Assembly: GCA_016207095.1 (NCBI GenBank)
Contig: JACQQF010000020.1
Coordinates: 1-64,000, forward strand
Length of the DNA stretch: 64,000 nucleotides
Direction: 5' to 3'
Source of the DNA: Candidatus Methylomirabilota bacterium
GTDB taxonomy: Bacteria > Methylomirabilota > Methylomirabilia > Methylomirabilales > Methylomirabilaceae
Every line of letters begins with the position of its first letter. Position 1 is the stretch's first letter. Shown here piece after piece: positions 36,018 through 46,582 of the stretch. The position numbers and the translations under genes were made by a program. The notes beneath the pieces were generated by a model. It worked only from the letters and a program-made list of their open reading frames with translations, was not told the DNA's origin and did not search any database.

Positions 36018-38642
36018 TCAGTATGCGTGAGCCTCGGCCCAGTTGGTACCGACGCCGAGGTCAACCTTCAATGGAACGCGCAGTGATGTCGCCCGCTCCA
36101 TCTCCTCGGTGGCCACGCGCTTCGCCTCTTCCAACTCGGCCTCGGGCACCTCGAAGAGGAGCTCATCATGAATCTGGAGAATCATCTTGGTGTTCAGTCC
36201 CTCCACCCTCAGGCGACGGAAAATGGCGATCATCGCCACCTTAATGAGGTCGGCCGCCGACCCTTGAATCGGGCTGTTCACCGCCAGCCGCTCCCCGAGC
36301 TGTCGAACAGCCTGGTTCGGGCTCTGCAACTCCGGGATCGCGCGTCGGCGCCCCCAGAGCGTCGTGATGAAGCCGCGCTCCCTGGCCTCCTGCACCGCGC
36401 GGTCGATGAACGCCTTGACCCCTTGATGCATCTCGAAGTAGCGGTCGATATAGAGCGCGGCCTCTTCCTGCGAAATGTGCAGGTCCGATGCCAGGCCGAA
36501 GGGACTCATCCCATAGATGATGCCGAAGTTGATCGCCTTCGCCCGCCGCCGCATATCGGGTGTCACGGCATCCGGCGCCACACCGAAGATTGCAGCCGCT
36601 GTGGCGCGGTGGACATCGGCCCCAGCCGCAAAGGCGATGATCAGGGCCTGATCCTCCGAAAGGTGAGCCAGCACCCGCAGCTCGATCTGAGAATAGTCAG
36701 CCGATACGAGCCAGTGCCCATTTTTCGCGATGAATGCTCGACGGATCCGTTGCCCCATCTCGGTCCGCACCGGAATATTCTGGAGGTTCGGCTCGCTTGA
36801 GCTCAGGCGACCGGTGGCAGCGACCGTCTGATTGAACGAGGTGTGGACTCGGCCGGTTTGAGGTTCGACGAGCTGTGGGAGGACGTCGACGTAGGTCGAT
36901 TTCAGCTTTGCAAGGCTCCGATAACTCATGACCTCTGCAGGCAGCTCGTGGGTCCTGGCCAACTGTTGAAGTACCTCCATGTCGGTGGAATAGCCGGTTT
37001 TGGTCCGCTTCAGCGGCCTGAGCTGAAGTCGCTGGAACAGCACATCTGCCAGTTGCTTGGGCGAATTGATCTTGAACGGCCCCCCGGCCAGTGCGAAGAT
37101 CCGGGATTCAAGTTGGCCAAGCTGTATCTCGAGCTCCTTGCCCAATTCGCGAAGTTGATCGCCATCCACCTGAAATCCGGCCATCTCCATCGAGGCCAGG
37201 ACGTCGATCAACGGCATCTCGATCGCCTCAAACAGGGAGAGAAGTCCTGCCTCTTGGAGCTTCGGAAACAGCGCGTCTTTCAAGTCCTTCACCAGCGTGG
37301 CCTCCCCTGCCACGCGCCTCATGACCGCCTCAGGGGGTTCGACCATCCCCTCAGCCACGGATCCCAACTCGGGCCTCACACCCAACTGCTCAAGCGCCAC
37401 CGCCTCGAGCGAATGATCCGGGCGATTAGGATTGAGAAGATAGGAGGCCACCATCGTATCGAAGGCGAGCCCGCCAAGATGGATGTCCTCCGTGCGCAAC
37501 GCGGCCATGGCCTGCTTGAGGTCGTGCCCGATCTTCCCCGGCCTGACGCCAGAGAAGGCGGGGCGCAGCCGCTCGAATCCCGCCGCCGAAGCCGGCCCCC
37601 GGAAAAGGCAGACCGCGAGGCCCGGCTCTAGACAGACGGCGACGCCACGCAATCGCAAACCGGCCTGCTCGCCGTCGTTGCGCACGACAGCGATGGCCAC
37701 TTCATCCGAGGCCAGAACATCCCTGGCCACCCGTTCCAGTTCCTCTTCGCGATCGAGAGGAATGACGCGCATCGATCCGGACGAGGCTGTGGCAGCGAAC
37801 GTCCGCTGAAGCCCGGTGAACTCCAGATCCCGAAAGAGGGTTTGCAGGGCGGCCTCATCCGGCTGCCGTAGCGCGATCTGTTTGAGATCAAGGCCAACCG
37901 GAAGATCGGTCCTGATCAGGGCGAGACGGCGACTGAGGCGGGCCTGCTCGGCCTGGCTTCTCAAGATCTCTCGCACCTTATTTGATTTCACCTCGGAGAG
38001 GCGAGCGAGCAGCTCTTCGATGGTTCCGAACTGTTGGATGAGGTTCTTGGCGCTCTTCTCGCCGATCCCGCGGACCCCTGGGATATTGTCGATTGCATCA
38101 CCCATCAGGCCCATCACCTCAACGACCTGACCGGGCGAGACACCGAAACGCTCCACGACCTCGGGCTCCCCATACACCTTCTCTTTCATTGGATCGTACA
38201 CCTGCACCCGTGGCTCAACTAGCTGGAGCATGTCCTTGTCGCCCGTGAGGATGGTCACGCGGCGACCCTCCGCCGCTGCCTGCCTGGCCACAGAACCGAT
38301 CAGATCGTCCGCCTCCTGGCCGGGTTGGATCAGAAGGGGGATCCGCATCGCCTCCACCACACGATGGATGTAGGGGACCTGCAGGCTTAGCTCATGGGGC
38401 ATCTCCGCGCGATTCGCTTTGTAGTCGGCGAACCGCTCATGCCGTTCGGTCGGCCCCGGTGGATCGAAGATCACGACCACGGCGTCGGGTCGCTTGTCCC
38501 GGATGATCTTCAGAAGCATGTTGGTGAATCCATAGACGGCTCCCGTCGGCACCCCTTTGCTGTTGCTGAGGAGCGGGAGCGCATGGTAGGCCCGAAACAG
38601 GTAGGAGCTTCCGTCGATGAGGTATAGCGATTCACCTGCCAT
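36018..38642 (-). CDS. polA: DNA polymerase I with degenerate 3'-5' exonuclease domain
   Basis: 874 aa. Residues 1-300 are the 5'-3' nuclease (LIDGSSYLFRAYHALP, TILTGDKDMLQLVEP, GVRGIGEKSAKNLI). Polymerase motifs A (SADYSQIELRVLAHLSED), B (RRRAKAINFGIIYGMS) and C (LQIHDELLFEVPE) are intact. In the middle domain the exonuclease residues look lost: where E. coli has D-T-E the sequence is VAIAVVRND, and where it has N-L-K-Y-D it is GHDLKQAM. So it probably does not proofread, as in Taq polymerase. Start at 38642 (MAGESLYLIDG). Confidence 0.95.
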   Translation of the reverse strand: MAGESLYLIDGSSYLFRAYHALPLLSNSKGVPTGAVYGFTNMLLKIIRDKRPDAVVVIFDPPGPTERHERFADYKANRAEMPHELSLQVPYIHRVVEAMRIPLLIQPGQEADDLIGSVARQAAAEGRRVTILTGDKDMLQLVEPRVQVYDPMKEKVYGEPEVVERFGVSPGQVVEVMGLMGDAIDNIPGVRGIGEKSAKNLIQQFGTIEELLARLSEVKSNKVREILRSQAEQARLSRRLALIRTDLPVGLDLKQIALRQPDEAALQTLFRDLEFTGLQRTFAATASSGSMRVIPLDREEELERVARDVLASDEVAIAVVRNDGEQAGLRLRGVAVCLEPGLAVCLFRGPASAAGFERLRPAFSGVRPGKIGHDLKQAMAALRTEDIHLGGLAFDTMVASYLLNPNRPDHSLEAVALEQLGVRPELGSVAEGMVEPPEAVMRRVAGEATLVKDLKDALFPKLQEAGLLSLFEAIEMPLIDVLASMEMAGFQVDGDQLRELGKELEIQLGQLESRIFALAGGPFKINSPKQLADVLFQRLQLRPLKRTKTGYSTDMEVLQQLARTHELPAEVMSYRSLAKLKSTYVDVLPQLVEPQTGRVHTSFNQTVAATGRLSSSEPNLQNIPVRTEMGQRIRRAFIAKNGHWLVSADYSQIELRVLAHLSEDQALIIAFAAGADVHRATAAAIFGVAPDAVTPDMRRRAKAINFGIIYGMSPFGLASDLHISQEEAALYIDRYFEMHQGVKAFIDRAVQEARERGFITTLWGRRRAIPELQSPNQAVRQLGERLAVNSPIQGSAADLIKVAMIAIFRRLRVEGLNTKMILQIHDELLFEVPEAELEEAKRVATEEMERATSLRVPLKVDLGVGTNWAEAHAY

Positions 38643-38646
38643 AAAA

Positions 38647-38829
38647 TTAGCCCGATTGGGGCATTCCGAGATCCCCCAACTCGTACTGGACAATGCCAAC
38701 CGCCGCGACGGCGGCGGTCTCGGTCCGCAAGGTCCGTCGGCCACACGAGGCAGCCAGACACCCCACCTGCCGGACGAGCCTCACCTCATCCGGCGCCACG
38801 TAGAAATGGTGGGTTGACTTTGGTCGCAT
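38647..38829 (-). pseudogene. rsmE: Remnant of rsmE (16S rRNA U1498 methyltransferase), 60 codons
   Basis: The frame starts with an ATG that shares a base with the prmA stop (TGATG), the position where rsmE is expected. Its first dozen residues (MRPKSTHHFYVAPDEV) fit an RsmE N-terminus and the rest (GRRTLRTETAAVAAVGIVQY) is the conserved RsmE C-terminus around the SPOUT knot. About 180 middle residues are missing, as if an in-frame deletion joined two similar A/S-P-D-E-V segments. It cannot be an active methyltransferase but stays open and coupled. An unrelated short protein is less likely. Confidence 0.7.
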
Positions 38830-39821
38830 CACCCCGCGCCGCGAGCAGACACGACGGGCCCCCTGCACATCAGAGCGACCCACCCACGGCCTTTTCGCCT
38901 GCGCTCCGGAACCATGCTGCAGCGGCGGAATTTCGCCGCGACCCGCTCCTCTTCACTCGCCAGGATCCCAGACGTGATCAAGCAACCCCTTCCCCTCAAT
39001 GACCTTGCGAGACGGGGGGCGAGGCTGATGAGCGGTTCAGCCGTGAGATTGGCAAGGATCAGGTCGAAGGTCCGGCTGCCGGCCGCGTCAAGGGAACCCT
39101 GCTTCACCACGATCCGGCCATCTCCCCCGTTCTGTCTAATGTTCTCAGAAGCGATCCGACAGGCCACCCTGTCGGTATCCAGGGCGAGGACTGTCGCCGC
39201 ACCGAGCCGGAGCGCGGCAATCGCCAGGAGGCCGGATCCTGTCCCCAGATCGAGCACGGCTGGTTCACGGTTGACGGTTGACGGTTCACGGACATTGCTT
39301 TCTGTCAGCCGTGAACCGTTGACACTGAACTCTTGCATGGCGGCTTCGAGCAGCTCGAGGCACATCTTCGTGGTGGGATGCTGCCCGGTCCCGAAGGCCA
39401 TCCCGGGGTCGAGCGTCACGACGATGTCCCCCTCCCTCCCTGCAAACGCGTCCCAGGATGGTGTGATCACCAGGCGCCTCCCGATCCGCACGGGTCGAAA
39501 GAACTCCTTCCAGCGCATCGCCCACCCGCGATCGTGAAAGGGTCGGGTCACAACCTTTGAGGGACCGGGATCCAAACCCATGGATCGGAGAGCAACCAGA
39601 TACGTTCTGACGCGCATCAGCTTTGCCTCGAGGGTGGCGTCGTCAGGAAGGTATGTGCGAAGCTTCAGGCGTGGCAACTCGGACACGACGACCGCTGTCG
39701 CCCCCGATTCAAAGAGCAGGGCAGAGACAAGGTCGGCCACGGTCGGTGAGATGGTGATCGTGACCTCGATGTAACCTGATGAAGGGGGCTCGGCCGCGAG
39801 AGAGCGGGGACGCCTGGTCAA
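38829..39821 (-). CDS. prmA: Ribosomal protein L11 methyltransferase with repeat insertion
   Basis: 330 aa. N-terminal L11-binding domain (IEVTITISPTVADLVSALLF), linker GMAFGTGQHPTTKMCLELLE, SAM motif VLDLGTGSGLLAIAALRLG and LILANLTAEPLI (N-L-T-A). It trimethylates ribosomal protein L11. A TTG at 39821 with AGAGG upstream is the likely start; the ATG-type frame to 39875 overlaps dnaJ. A 69-bp heptamer repeat adds about 23 residues (SRLTESNVREPSTVNREP) just before the SAM motif. The last 20 residues look non-native, next to the rsmE deletion. Confidence 0.9.
   Translation of the reverse strand: MTRRPRSLAAEPPSSGYIEVTITISPTVADLVSALLFESGATAVVVSELPRLKLRTYLPDDATLEAKLMRVRTYLVALRSMGLDPGPSKVVTRPFHDRGWAMRWKEFFRPVRIGRRLVITPSWDAFAGREGDIVVTLDPGMAFGTGQHPTTKMCLELLEAAMQEFSVNGSRLTESNVREPSTVNREPAVLDLGTGSGLLAIAALRLGAATVLALDTDRVACRIASENIRQNGGDGRIVVKQGSLDAAGSRTFDLILANLTAEPLISLAPRLARSLRGRGCLITSGILASEEERVAAKFRRCSMVPERRRKGRGWVALMCRGPVVSARGAG
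39262..39330. repeat. Heptamer hairpin inserted in frame in prmA (69 bp)
   Basis: Left arm GGTTCAC, GGTTGAC, GGTTGAC, GGTTCAC; right arm GTGAACC, GTTGACA. 69 bp equals 23 codons, no stop in the prmA frame. Confidence 0.88.
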
Positions 39822-39846
39822 ATCTTGCCGAACCTCTGCAGCCAGG

Positions 39847-40938
39847 CTAGCCGAAGAAGCTCTTGACCTTCTCAAAGAAGCTCTTGGCTAGAGGGCTGCC
39901 ATCCCCGTTTTCAAGCTCAGCGTAGGCTTCCAGTAATTCGCGCTGCTTTGCGGTGAGCCGGGTTGGCACTTCGACCACGACCCTGACGACAAGATCGCCG
40001 CGGCCACGGCCGCGCAGGCTGGGCACCCCCTTCCCGCGCAGGCCGAATTCGGAGCCCGATTGCGTTCCAGGCGGGATCTTGAGCTTCACCATCCCGGAGA
40101 AGCTCGGGATCTCGAACTCCGCCCCCAGAGTGGCCTGCGCGAAGCTCACGGGGACCTCACAGTACAGGTCGTCGCCATTTCGCGAGAACAGCGGGTGTTC
40201 CCGAACACCAATGACAACATAGAGATCCCCGCGATCTCCCGAACGGAGACCGGCCTCTCCCTCGCCGGTCAGCTTCAAGCGGGTTCCGGTCTCCACACCT
40301 GCCGGAATCTTCACGGTAAGCGATCGATCGAGCCTCGATCGCCCCGTCCCGCGGCAATCTCGGCACAGGTGCTCGATGACCCGCCCCTCGCCCCGACAGG
40401 CCGAGCAGGTCTGGCTGATGGTGAGGAAGCCTTGGGAGTACCGGACCTGACCGCTTCCCCGGCAGGAGCGACAGGTGGCGGCAGAGGTCCCCGGCTTGGC
40501 GCCGCTGCCTTTACAGGAGCCGCATGCCTCGAGCCGAGGGATGACGATCTCCTTCTCCGCCCCAAGCACCGCTTCCTCCAGGGTGATCTCAAGATCATAG
40601 CGGAGGTCGGAACCACGGGACGTGCGGCGACGCGAAGAGTCCCCGAAAAATCCCTCGAAGAGATCCTCGAAGACCGAGCCGAATCCTGCATCTCCGAATC
40701 CCTCGGTACCCGCTCCGACGCCGGCCATGCCGAACCGGTCGTAGGCCGCTCGCTTCTCGGGGTTGCTGAGGATCTCATACGCCTCCGTGACCTCTTTGAA
40801 CCGCTCTTCCGATCCCTTGTCGCCCGGGTTCTTATCCGGATGATGTTGGTGGGCCAGCCGCCGATAGGCCCGCTTGATCTCTTCTGCAGGGGCCTCCCGC
40901 TCAATCCCTAGAACCTCGTAGTAGTCGCGCTTGCTCAT
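39847..40938 (-). CDS. dnaJ: Chaperone protein DnaJ
   Basis: 363 aa, type I. J domain with HPD ([12 protein letters not shown] near residue 30), a Gly/Phe-rich linker ([20 protein letters not shown]), four C-x-x-C-x-G-x-G zinc repeats ([32 protein letters not shown]) and C-terminal substrate domains. It stimulates DnaK. ATG overlaps the grpE stop. dnaK itself is not between grpE and dnaJ. Confidence 0.96.
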   Translation of the reverse strand: MSKRDYYEVLGIEREAPAEEIKRAYRRLAHQHHPDKNPGDKGSEERFKEVTEAYEILSNPEKRAAYDRFGMAGVGAGTEGFGDAGFGSVFEDLFEGFFGDSSRRRTSRGSDLRYDLEITLEEAVLGAEKEIVIPRLEACGSCKGSGAKPGTSAATCRSCRGSGQVRYSQGFLTISQTCSACRGEGRVIEHLCRDCRGTGRSRLDRSLTVKIPAGVETGTRLKLTGEGEAGLRSGDRGDLYVVIGVREHPLFSRNGDDLYCEVPVSFAQATLGAEFEIPSFSGMVKLKIPPGTQSGSEFGLRGKGVPSLRGRGRGDLVVRVVVEVPTRLTAKQRELLEAYAELENGDGSPLAKSFFEKVKSFFG

Positions 40939-41576
40939 TGTCCAAAGGTTCCCGGTTCCGGGTTCCGGGTTCCGGGTTCCTCCCCATCAGAACTTAGAAC
41001 CTGGAACTTGGAACTTGGAACTGTGGTTTTCGACACCTTGACCATCGATGGTCGCAGAAGACGCCCCTCCAGCAGGTACCCCTTTCGAACCTCCTCCATG
41101 ACGACATTGTCCCGACCGTCAGGTGACTCCACCTGAGCCACGGCCTGATGGAGGTTTGGATCGAACTCGCGGTCCAGGGCCTCAATGACCTTGACCCCTA
41201 CTTTCTCCAAGGTCGTCTGAAAGAGCCGAAGGATGATCTCGAGCCCCTCGGCGACAGCCCGTGCCTCCGCTGCGGACCTGGCGGTGGCGAGGGCCCGCTC
41301 CAGGCTGTCCAGGACTGGCAGGAATTCCAGGATCAGTGCCTCGTTCGAGAACTTCACGAACTCGCTTCGCTCGCGCACCATCCGCTTCTTGTAGTTCTCG
41401 AACTCCGCATGGAGGCGGAGGAGCCGGTCGTTGAGCGCCTCCACCTCTGCGACCCTCTCCTTTAGTTCGGCCTCGAGTCGACCGATCCTTGTCTCCAGCT
41501 CGCTGGAGGCGGCAACTGCGGTCATGTCGGCCTCGCCCCTTGTCGTTTTGTCCTCTTCGCTTTCCTGTCCCATCAT
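40935..41576 (-). CDS. grpE: Nucleotide exchange factor GrpE with repeat-encoded tail
   Basis: 213 aa. Long N-terminal coiled coil ([19 protein letters not shown]), [27 protein letters not shown] and the beta-wing region FDPNLHQAV and [16 protein letters not shown]. It releases ADP from DnaK. The start is uncertain (ATG at 41576, 41573 or 41525; no clear ribosome site). The final 28 residues ([11 protein letters not shown] to PEPGTFGQ) are translated from a GGTTCCG heptamer hairpin. Confidence 0.93.
   Translation of the reverse strand: MMGQESEEDKTTRGEADMTAVAASSELETRIGRLEAELKERVAEVEALNDRLLRLHAEFENYKKRMVRERSEFVKFSNEALILEFLPVLDSLERALATARSAAEARAVAEGLEIILRLFQTTLEKVGVKVIEALDREFDPNLHQAVAQVESPDGRDNVVMEEVRKGYLLEGRLLRPSMVKVSKTTVPSSKFQVLSSDGEEPGTRNPEPGTFGQ
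40947..41022. repeat. Heptamer hairpin in the grpE C-terminus
   Basis: Left arm of GGTTCCG/GGTTCCC units, right arm GAACTTA, GAACCTG, GAACTTG, GAACTTG. Translated as the tail of GrpE. Confidence 0.88.
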
Positions 41577-41659
41577 TCGATCGCTTCGACTCAACCCGCA
41601 GTCGGATTCCAGATTAGAGGTGGCTCCGTGATCATGAAGGGGGCCGTTCTGGTGTGACG

Positions 41660-42700
41660 CTACGAGGCTGCCTCGGTAAGGATCTTGCTCATGAGCCTGG
41701 CGGTGAAGTCCACCAGCGCCACCATGCGCTCGTATGCCATCCGTTTCGGGCCCACGATCCCCAACACGCCAAGAACATGATCGCCGCTCTTATACGGCGA
41801 GGCGATCAGACTGAGTTCACGCAACTCTCTGATCTCGCTTTCGCCGCCGATGAGAACCCTGACCCCTCCCGGGGCCAGGAACTGATCGAGAATCTTGACC
41901 AACCTTGATTTCTCCTCGAACGCCTGGAACATCTCCTTCATTTTCTTCACATCGGCGAACTCCGGCTGGTGGGCGATGTTGGCCGCGCCCCCGATATACA
42001 CCTCCGCGCCCTCTCCCTCCATCGTCTTGTTGCTGAGTTCCAGCGCTCGGCGCATCAACTGGTTGAATTCGTCACGCTCCTCGGCCATCCTGGCGACAAT
42101 GCGATTCCTCACCTGGTGGAGGGTGACTCCCCCCAGTAAGGTGCTGAGGTAGCGGGAGATCCGATCCAGTTCAGTCTGCTCAATCACCTCGTCAATCACA
42201 ATGACCTTCTGTTGAACAAGGCCGGAATCAGCAACCAGGACCACCAAAATCCGTTCCCGATTGAGATGGACGAAGTCGATCCGCCGCCAGGTGTTCTGAG
42301 TGAGCTTTGGCGCCAGGACGACGGCGGCGAAATGGGAGAGATCCGAGAGGATGCGGCTGGTCCCCTGCATCAGCTCCTCGGCCTGCCCCCAGCTTGGCCG
42401 AATCCCTTTCTCGATCCGGCTTTCGTCCACCTTTGATAGCTTCGGGCGTCGCATCAGGCTATCGACATAGAAGCGGTATCCCAGGTCGGTTGGAACCCTG
42501 CCGGCCGAGGTGTGTGGCTGAGAGAGGTAGCCGACCTCCTCCAGGTCGGCCATCACGTTGCGAATAGTGGCGGCGCTCAGATCGCTCAGATACCGCCTGG
42601 CGATACTCCGGGACCCCACGGGCTCCCCGGAGGTAATATAATCATGGATGACCGCTTTCAGTATCTGACGCTGTCTCGGGGTAATGTCATGCGCGTGCAT
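41660..42700 (-). CDS. hrcA: Heat-inducible transcription repressor HrcA
   Basis: 346 aa. N-terminal winged helix (RQRQILKAVIHDYITSGEPV, AATIRNVMADLEEVGYLSQ, HTSAGRVPTDLGYRFYVD) and a GAF-like dimer core ending LGVLGIVGPKRMAYERMV. It binds CIRCE and represses heat-shock operons. ATG at 42700. First gene of hrcA-grpE-dnaJ-prmA; a perfect CIRCE lies 27 bp upstream, so it is self-regulated. Confidence 0.96.
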   Translation of the reverse strand: MHAHDITPRQRQILKAVIHDYITSGEPVGSRSIARRYLSDLSAATIRNVMADLEEVGYLSQPHTSAGRVPTDLGYRFYVDSLMRRPKLSKVDESRIEKGIRPSWGQAEELMQGTSRILSDLSHFAAVVLAPKLTQNTWRRIDFVHLNRERILVVLVADSGLVQQKVIVIDEVIEQTELDRISRYLSTLLGGVTLHQVRNRIVARMAEERDEFNQLMRRALELSNKTMEGEGAEVYIGGAANIAHQPEFADVKKMKEMFQAFEEKSRLVKILDQFLAPGGVRVLIGGESEIRELRELSLIASPYKSGDHVLGVLGIVGPKRMAYERMVALVDFTARLMSKILTEAAS

Positions 42701-42726
42701 CGGATCCCCTCATGCCTCTTTGTTGT

Positions 42727-42753
42727 TTAGCACTCTCACGGAGAGAGTGCTAA
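42727..42753 (-). promoter_or_regulatory. CIRCE operator of the hrcA operon
   Basis: TTAGCACTC, 9-bp spacer, GAGTGCTAA: a perfect 9-9-9 CIRCE inverted repeat, the HrcA binding site. Confidence 0.97.
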
Positions 42754-42766
42754 ACCCTCAAAAATC

Positions 42767-42798
42767 ATTATTAGGAAATATCATCCCTGTTGTCAAGG
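42767..42798 (-). promoter_or_regulatory. Candidate promoter of the hrcA operon
   Basis: Minus strand TTGACA (42798-42793) and an AT-rich TAATAAT at 42773-42767; the spacing is 19 bp, longer than ideal. CIRCE follows directly, where transcription would begin. Confidence 0.55.
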
Positions 42799-42827
42799 GG
42801 ATTTGCCACGCCTTGCGGGCCTCTGAG

Positions 42828-44000
42828 TCAGAGAAGTTGGACGATCAACTCATTCGCCACCAGGAGCCCTCGCGCTGTGATCTGCACCCGCCCCTCTTTC
42901 AGGCCGAGGAATCCGTCATCCAACAAGCGCACCACCCGATCAGAGGCGCTGAGGTCATCAATACCCAGCATCTCTTTGAACGTCTGCAGGTCTAATCCGG
43001 CCCGCAACCGAAGCCCTAGCATCAGGCGCTCGGACCGCAACGTTTCGTGAGAGACCGGCTCGCTGCCCGCAACGGCGGTCCCCCGTTCCCGGATGGCGCG
43101 CAGATAGTTGGCTGGAAGTAGCTCATTGTAAAATCGCCGCCCACCGAGAAATGAATAGGCCCCGGCCCCCAGGCCAAGATACTCCTGGTGCTGCCAATAG
43201 ACCAGGTTGTGCCGACAATGGAATCCGGGTTGCGAGAAGTTGGAGATTTCGTACTGTTCGAAACCGGCGCCCTGAAGTAATTCTATCGTCATCTGGTACA
43301 TCGCCGCCTCAGTCTCTTCATCGGGCAGCTCAAGGGAGCCTGCGCGATGCTCGTGGTGAAGCCGCGTCCCCTCCTCGAGGATCAGTCCGTAAGCGGAGAG
43401 GTGTTCGGGATTCAAGCGGATGGCCCAGCGCAGCGACTTTACCCAGTCGTCGAGGTTTTGACCGGGGAGCCCGAACATCAGGTCCAGGTTGATATTGAGG
43501 AAGCCGGCGGTGCGAGCCAGCCAGAAGGTCTGTTCGGCCTCATGCGCGCCATGCGACCGACCGATCCGCTGCAGGAGTCCGTCCTGCACGGCCTGAACGC
43601 CGAAACTGAGACGGTTGACCCCACCCTCCCTCATTGCCCGCAGCTTCGGGAGATCCACCGTTCCTGGGTTTGCCTCAAGACTGATCTCCGCCCCGTCCTC
43701 GAGCATGAAGGCCGCTCGACAGTGATCGAGAACATCATGGATCTGTGAGGCTTCAAGGATCGACGGGGTTCCGCCGCCGAAGAAAACGGAACAGATCTGC
43801 CGGTTGCGGACCGATTCCGTTGCGGCCCACACATCGATCTCCTGCGAAAGCCCTGTGAGGTACTGCTCGGCCTGGACCGCATCGAACCGGTAGGTGTTGA
43901 AATCGCAGTAGTAACAGCGCGAGGCGCAGTAGGGGATGTGGATGTACAACCCCAATGGTGCGGGGTGCGGGGTGCGGGGTGCGGGGTGATTCTCCTGCAT
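42828..44000 (-). CDS. hemW: Heme chaperone HemW (radical SAM)
   Basis: About 390 aa. Radical SAM cluster motif CASRCYYCDF within LYIHIPYCASRC, then SVFFGGGTPSIL, ISLEANPGTVD, LSFGVQAVQDGLL and the HemW-specific H-N-x-x-Y-W (RHNLVYWQHQEYLG). It binds heme and an Fe-S cluster; it is not a coproporphyrinogen oxidase. The native start is obscured, since DNA before LGLYIHIP is heptamer repeat. ATG at 44000 lies inside the repeat, TTG at 44042 overlaps the lepB stop, and a TTG codes the Leu just before GLYIHIP. Confidence 0.92.
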   Translation of the reverse strand: MQENHPAPRTPHPAPLGLYIHIPYCASRCYYCDFNTYRFDAVQAEQYLTGLSQEIDVWAATESVRNRQICSVFFGGGTPSILEASQIHDVLDHCRAAFMLEDGAEISLEANPGTVDLPKLRAMREGGVNRLSFGVQAVQDGLLQRIGRSHGAHEAEQTFWLARTAGFLNINLDLMFGLPGQNLDDWVKSLRWAIRLNPEHLSAYGLILEEGTRLHHEHRAGSLELPDEETEAAMYQMTIELLQGAGFEQYEISNFSQPGFHCRHNLVYWQHQEYLGLGAGAYSFLGGRRFYNELLPANYLRAIRERGTAVAGSEPVSHETLRSERLMLGLRLRAGLDLQTFKEMLGIDDLSASDRVVRLLDDGFLGLKEGRVQITARGLLVANELIVQLL

Positions 44001-44034
44001 CGCACTTCGCACTTCGCACTTCGGACTTCGGACT
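43958..44034. repeat. Heptamer hairpin at the hemW start
   Basis: Left arm of GTGCGGG units, centre TGATTCTCCTGCA, right arm of TCGCACT and TCGGACT units. It spans the lepB-hemW junction and supplies the likely hemW start codon. Confidence 0.88.
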
Positions 44035-44038
44035 GTTT

Positions 44039-44673
44039 TCAACGGATCACCATCCCGATCCGCTCCCAGCGCGGTCGGAATCGCTCCCGATCCCAGGACC
44101 AGTAGATGATGAAGGCCTTCCCTTTGATCTTCTTGATCTCAAGAAAACCCCAGAACCGGCTGTCCATGCTGTAGTCTCGGTTATCGCCCATCATGAAGAG
44201 CTGTCCTGCCGGGACCGTGACGGGGCTGAAGTTATCCCGTGGAGAGTGTGGGTTCTCCTGCATCGACGGATCCAGGTGGACCGCGTACGACTCCTGGACC
44301 CGCTTGTCATTGACATACACCTGTTTTCCCCGAACCTCCACCTTGTCACCCGGCAAAGCGATGACCCGTTTGATGAAATCCCTTCCCTCATCCTGGGGAA
44401 ACTTGAAGACGATGACATCTCCTCGCTGCGTATCGGCGAACCAGTAGAGGAACTTATTGACCAGGAGGTGATCCCCGATCTGGAGGGTCGGCAGCATCGA
44501 TCCCGAAGGGATTTTGAACGCCTGAACTACAAAGGTCCTGATCACCAGCGCCAGGAGAATGGCGATGAGGAAGGCCTCTGTGTACTGGCGGATGACCGAC
44601 TTCTCCCGTACCTTCCTTTCCGGGATGGGAGGCTCCTGACGCTCTTGCACCGGTGGTCCCGTCCCCTGTCCCG

Positions 44674-44677
<4 letters not shown>
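44039..44677 (-). CDS. lepB: Signal peptidase I
   Basis: 212 aa. One N-terminal transmembrane segment ([19 protein letters not shown]), catalytic Ser in [15 protein letters not shown], catalytic Lys in [16 protein letters not shown] and box [15 protein letters not shown]. It cleaves signal peptides on the outer face of the inner membrane. ATG at 44677 overlaps the lepA stop (ATGA), the classic lepA-lepB pair; the longer frame to 44812 is rejected. Confidence 0.96.
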
Positions 44678-46482
<1,805 letters not shown>

Positions 46483-46492
46483 GATATAAGCC

Positions 46493-46553
46493 TTCAGCTC
46501 TCAGCCATCAGCGTCCAGCAAAAACACTGACTGCTGAATGCTGATTGCTGAGG
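46493..46553. repeat. Heptamer hairpin (TCAGCCA flavour) upstream of lepA
   Basis: Left arm CTTCAGC, TCTCAGC, CATCAGC; right arm GACTGCT, GAATGCT, GATTGCT. Same flavour as 11578-11648. Confidence 0.75.
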
Positions 46554-46582
46554 GGCTCGGAGGGAAGCGGGCAGGCCGGAGA

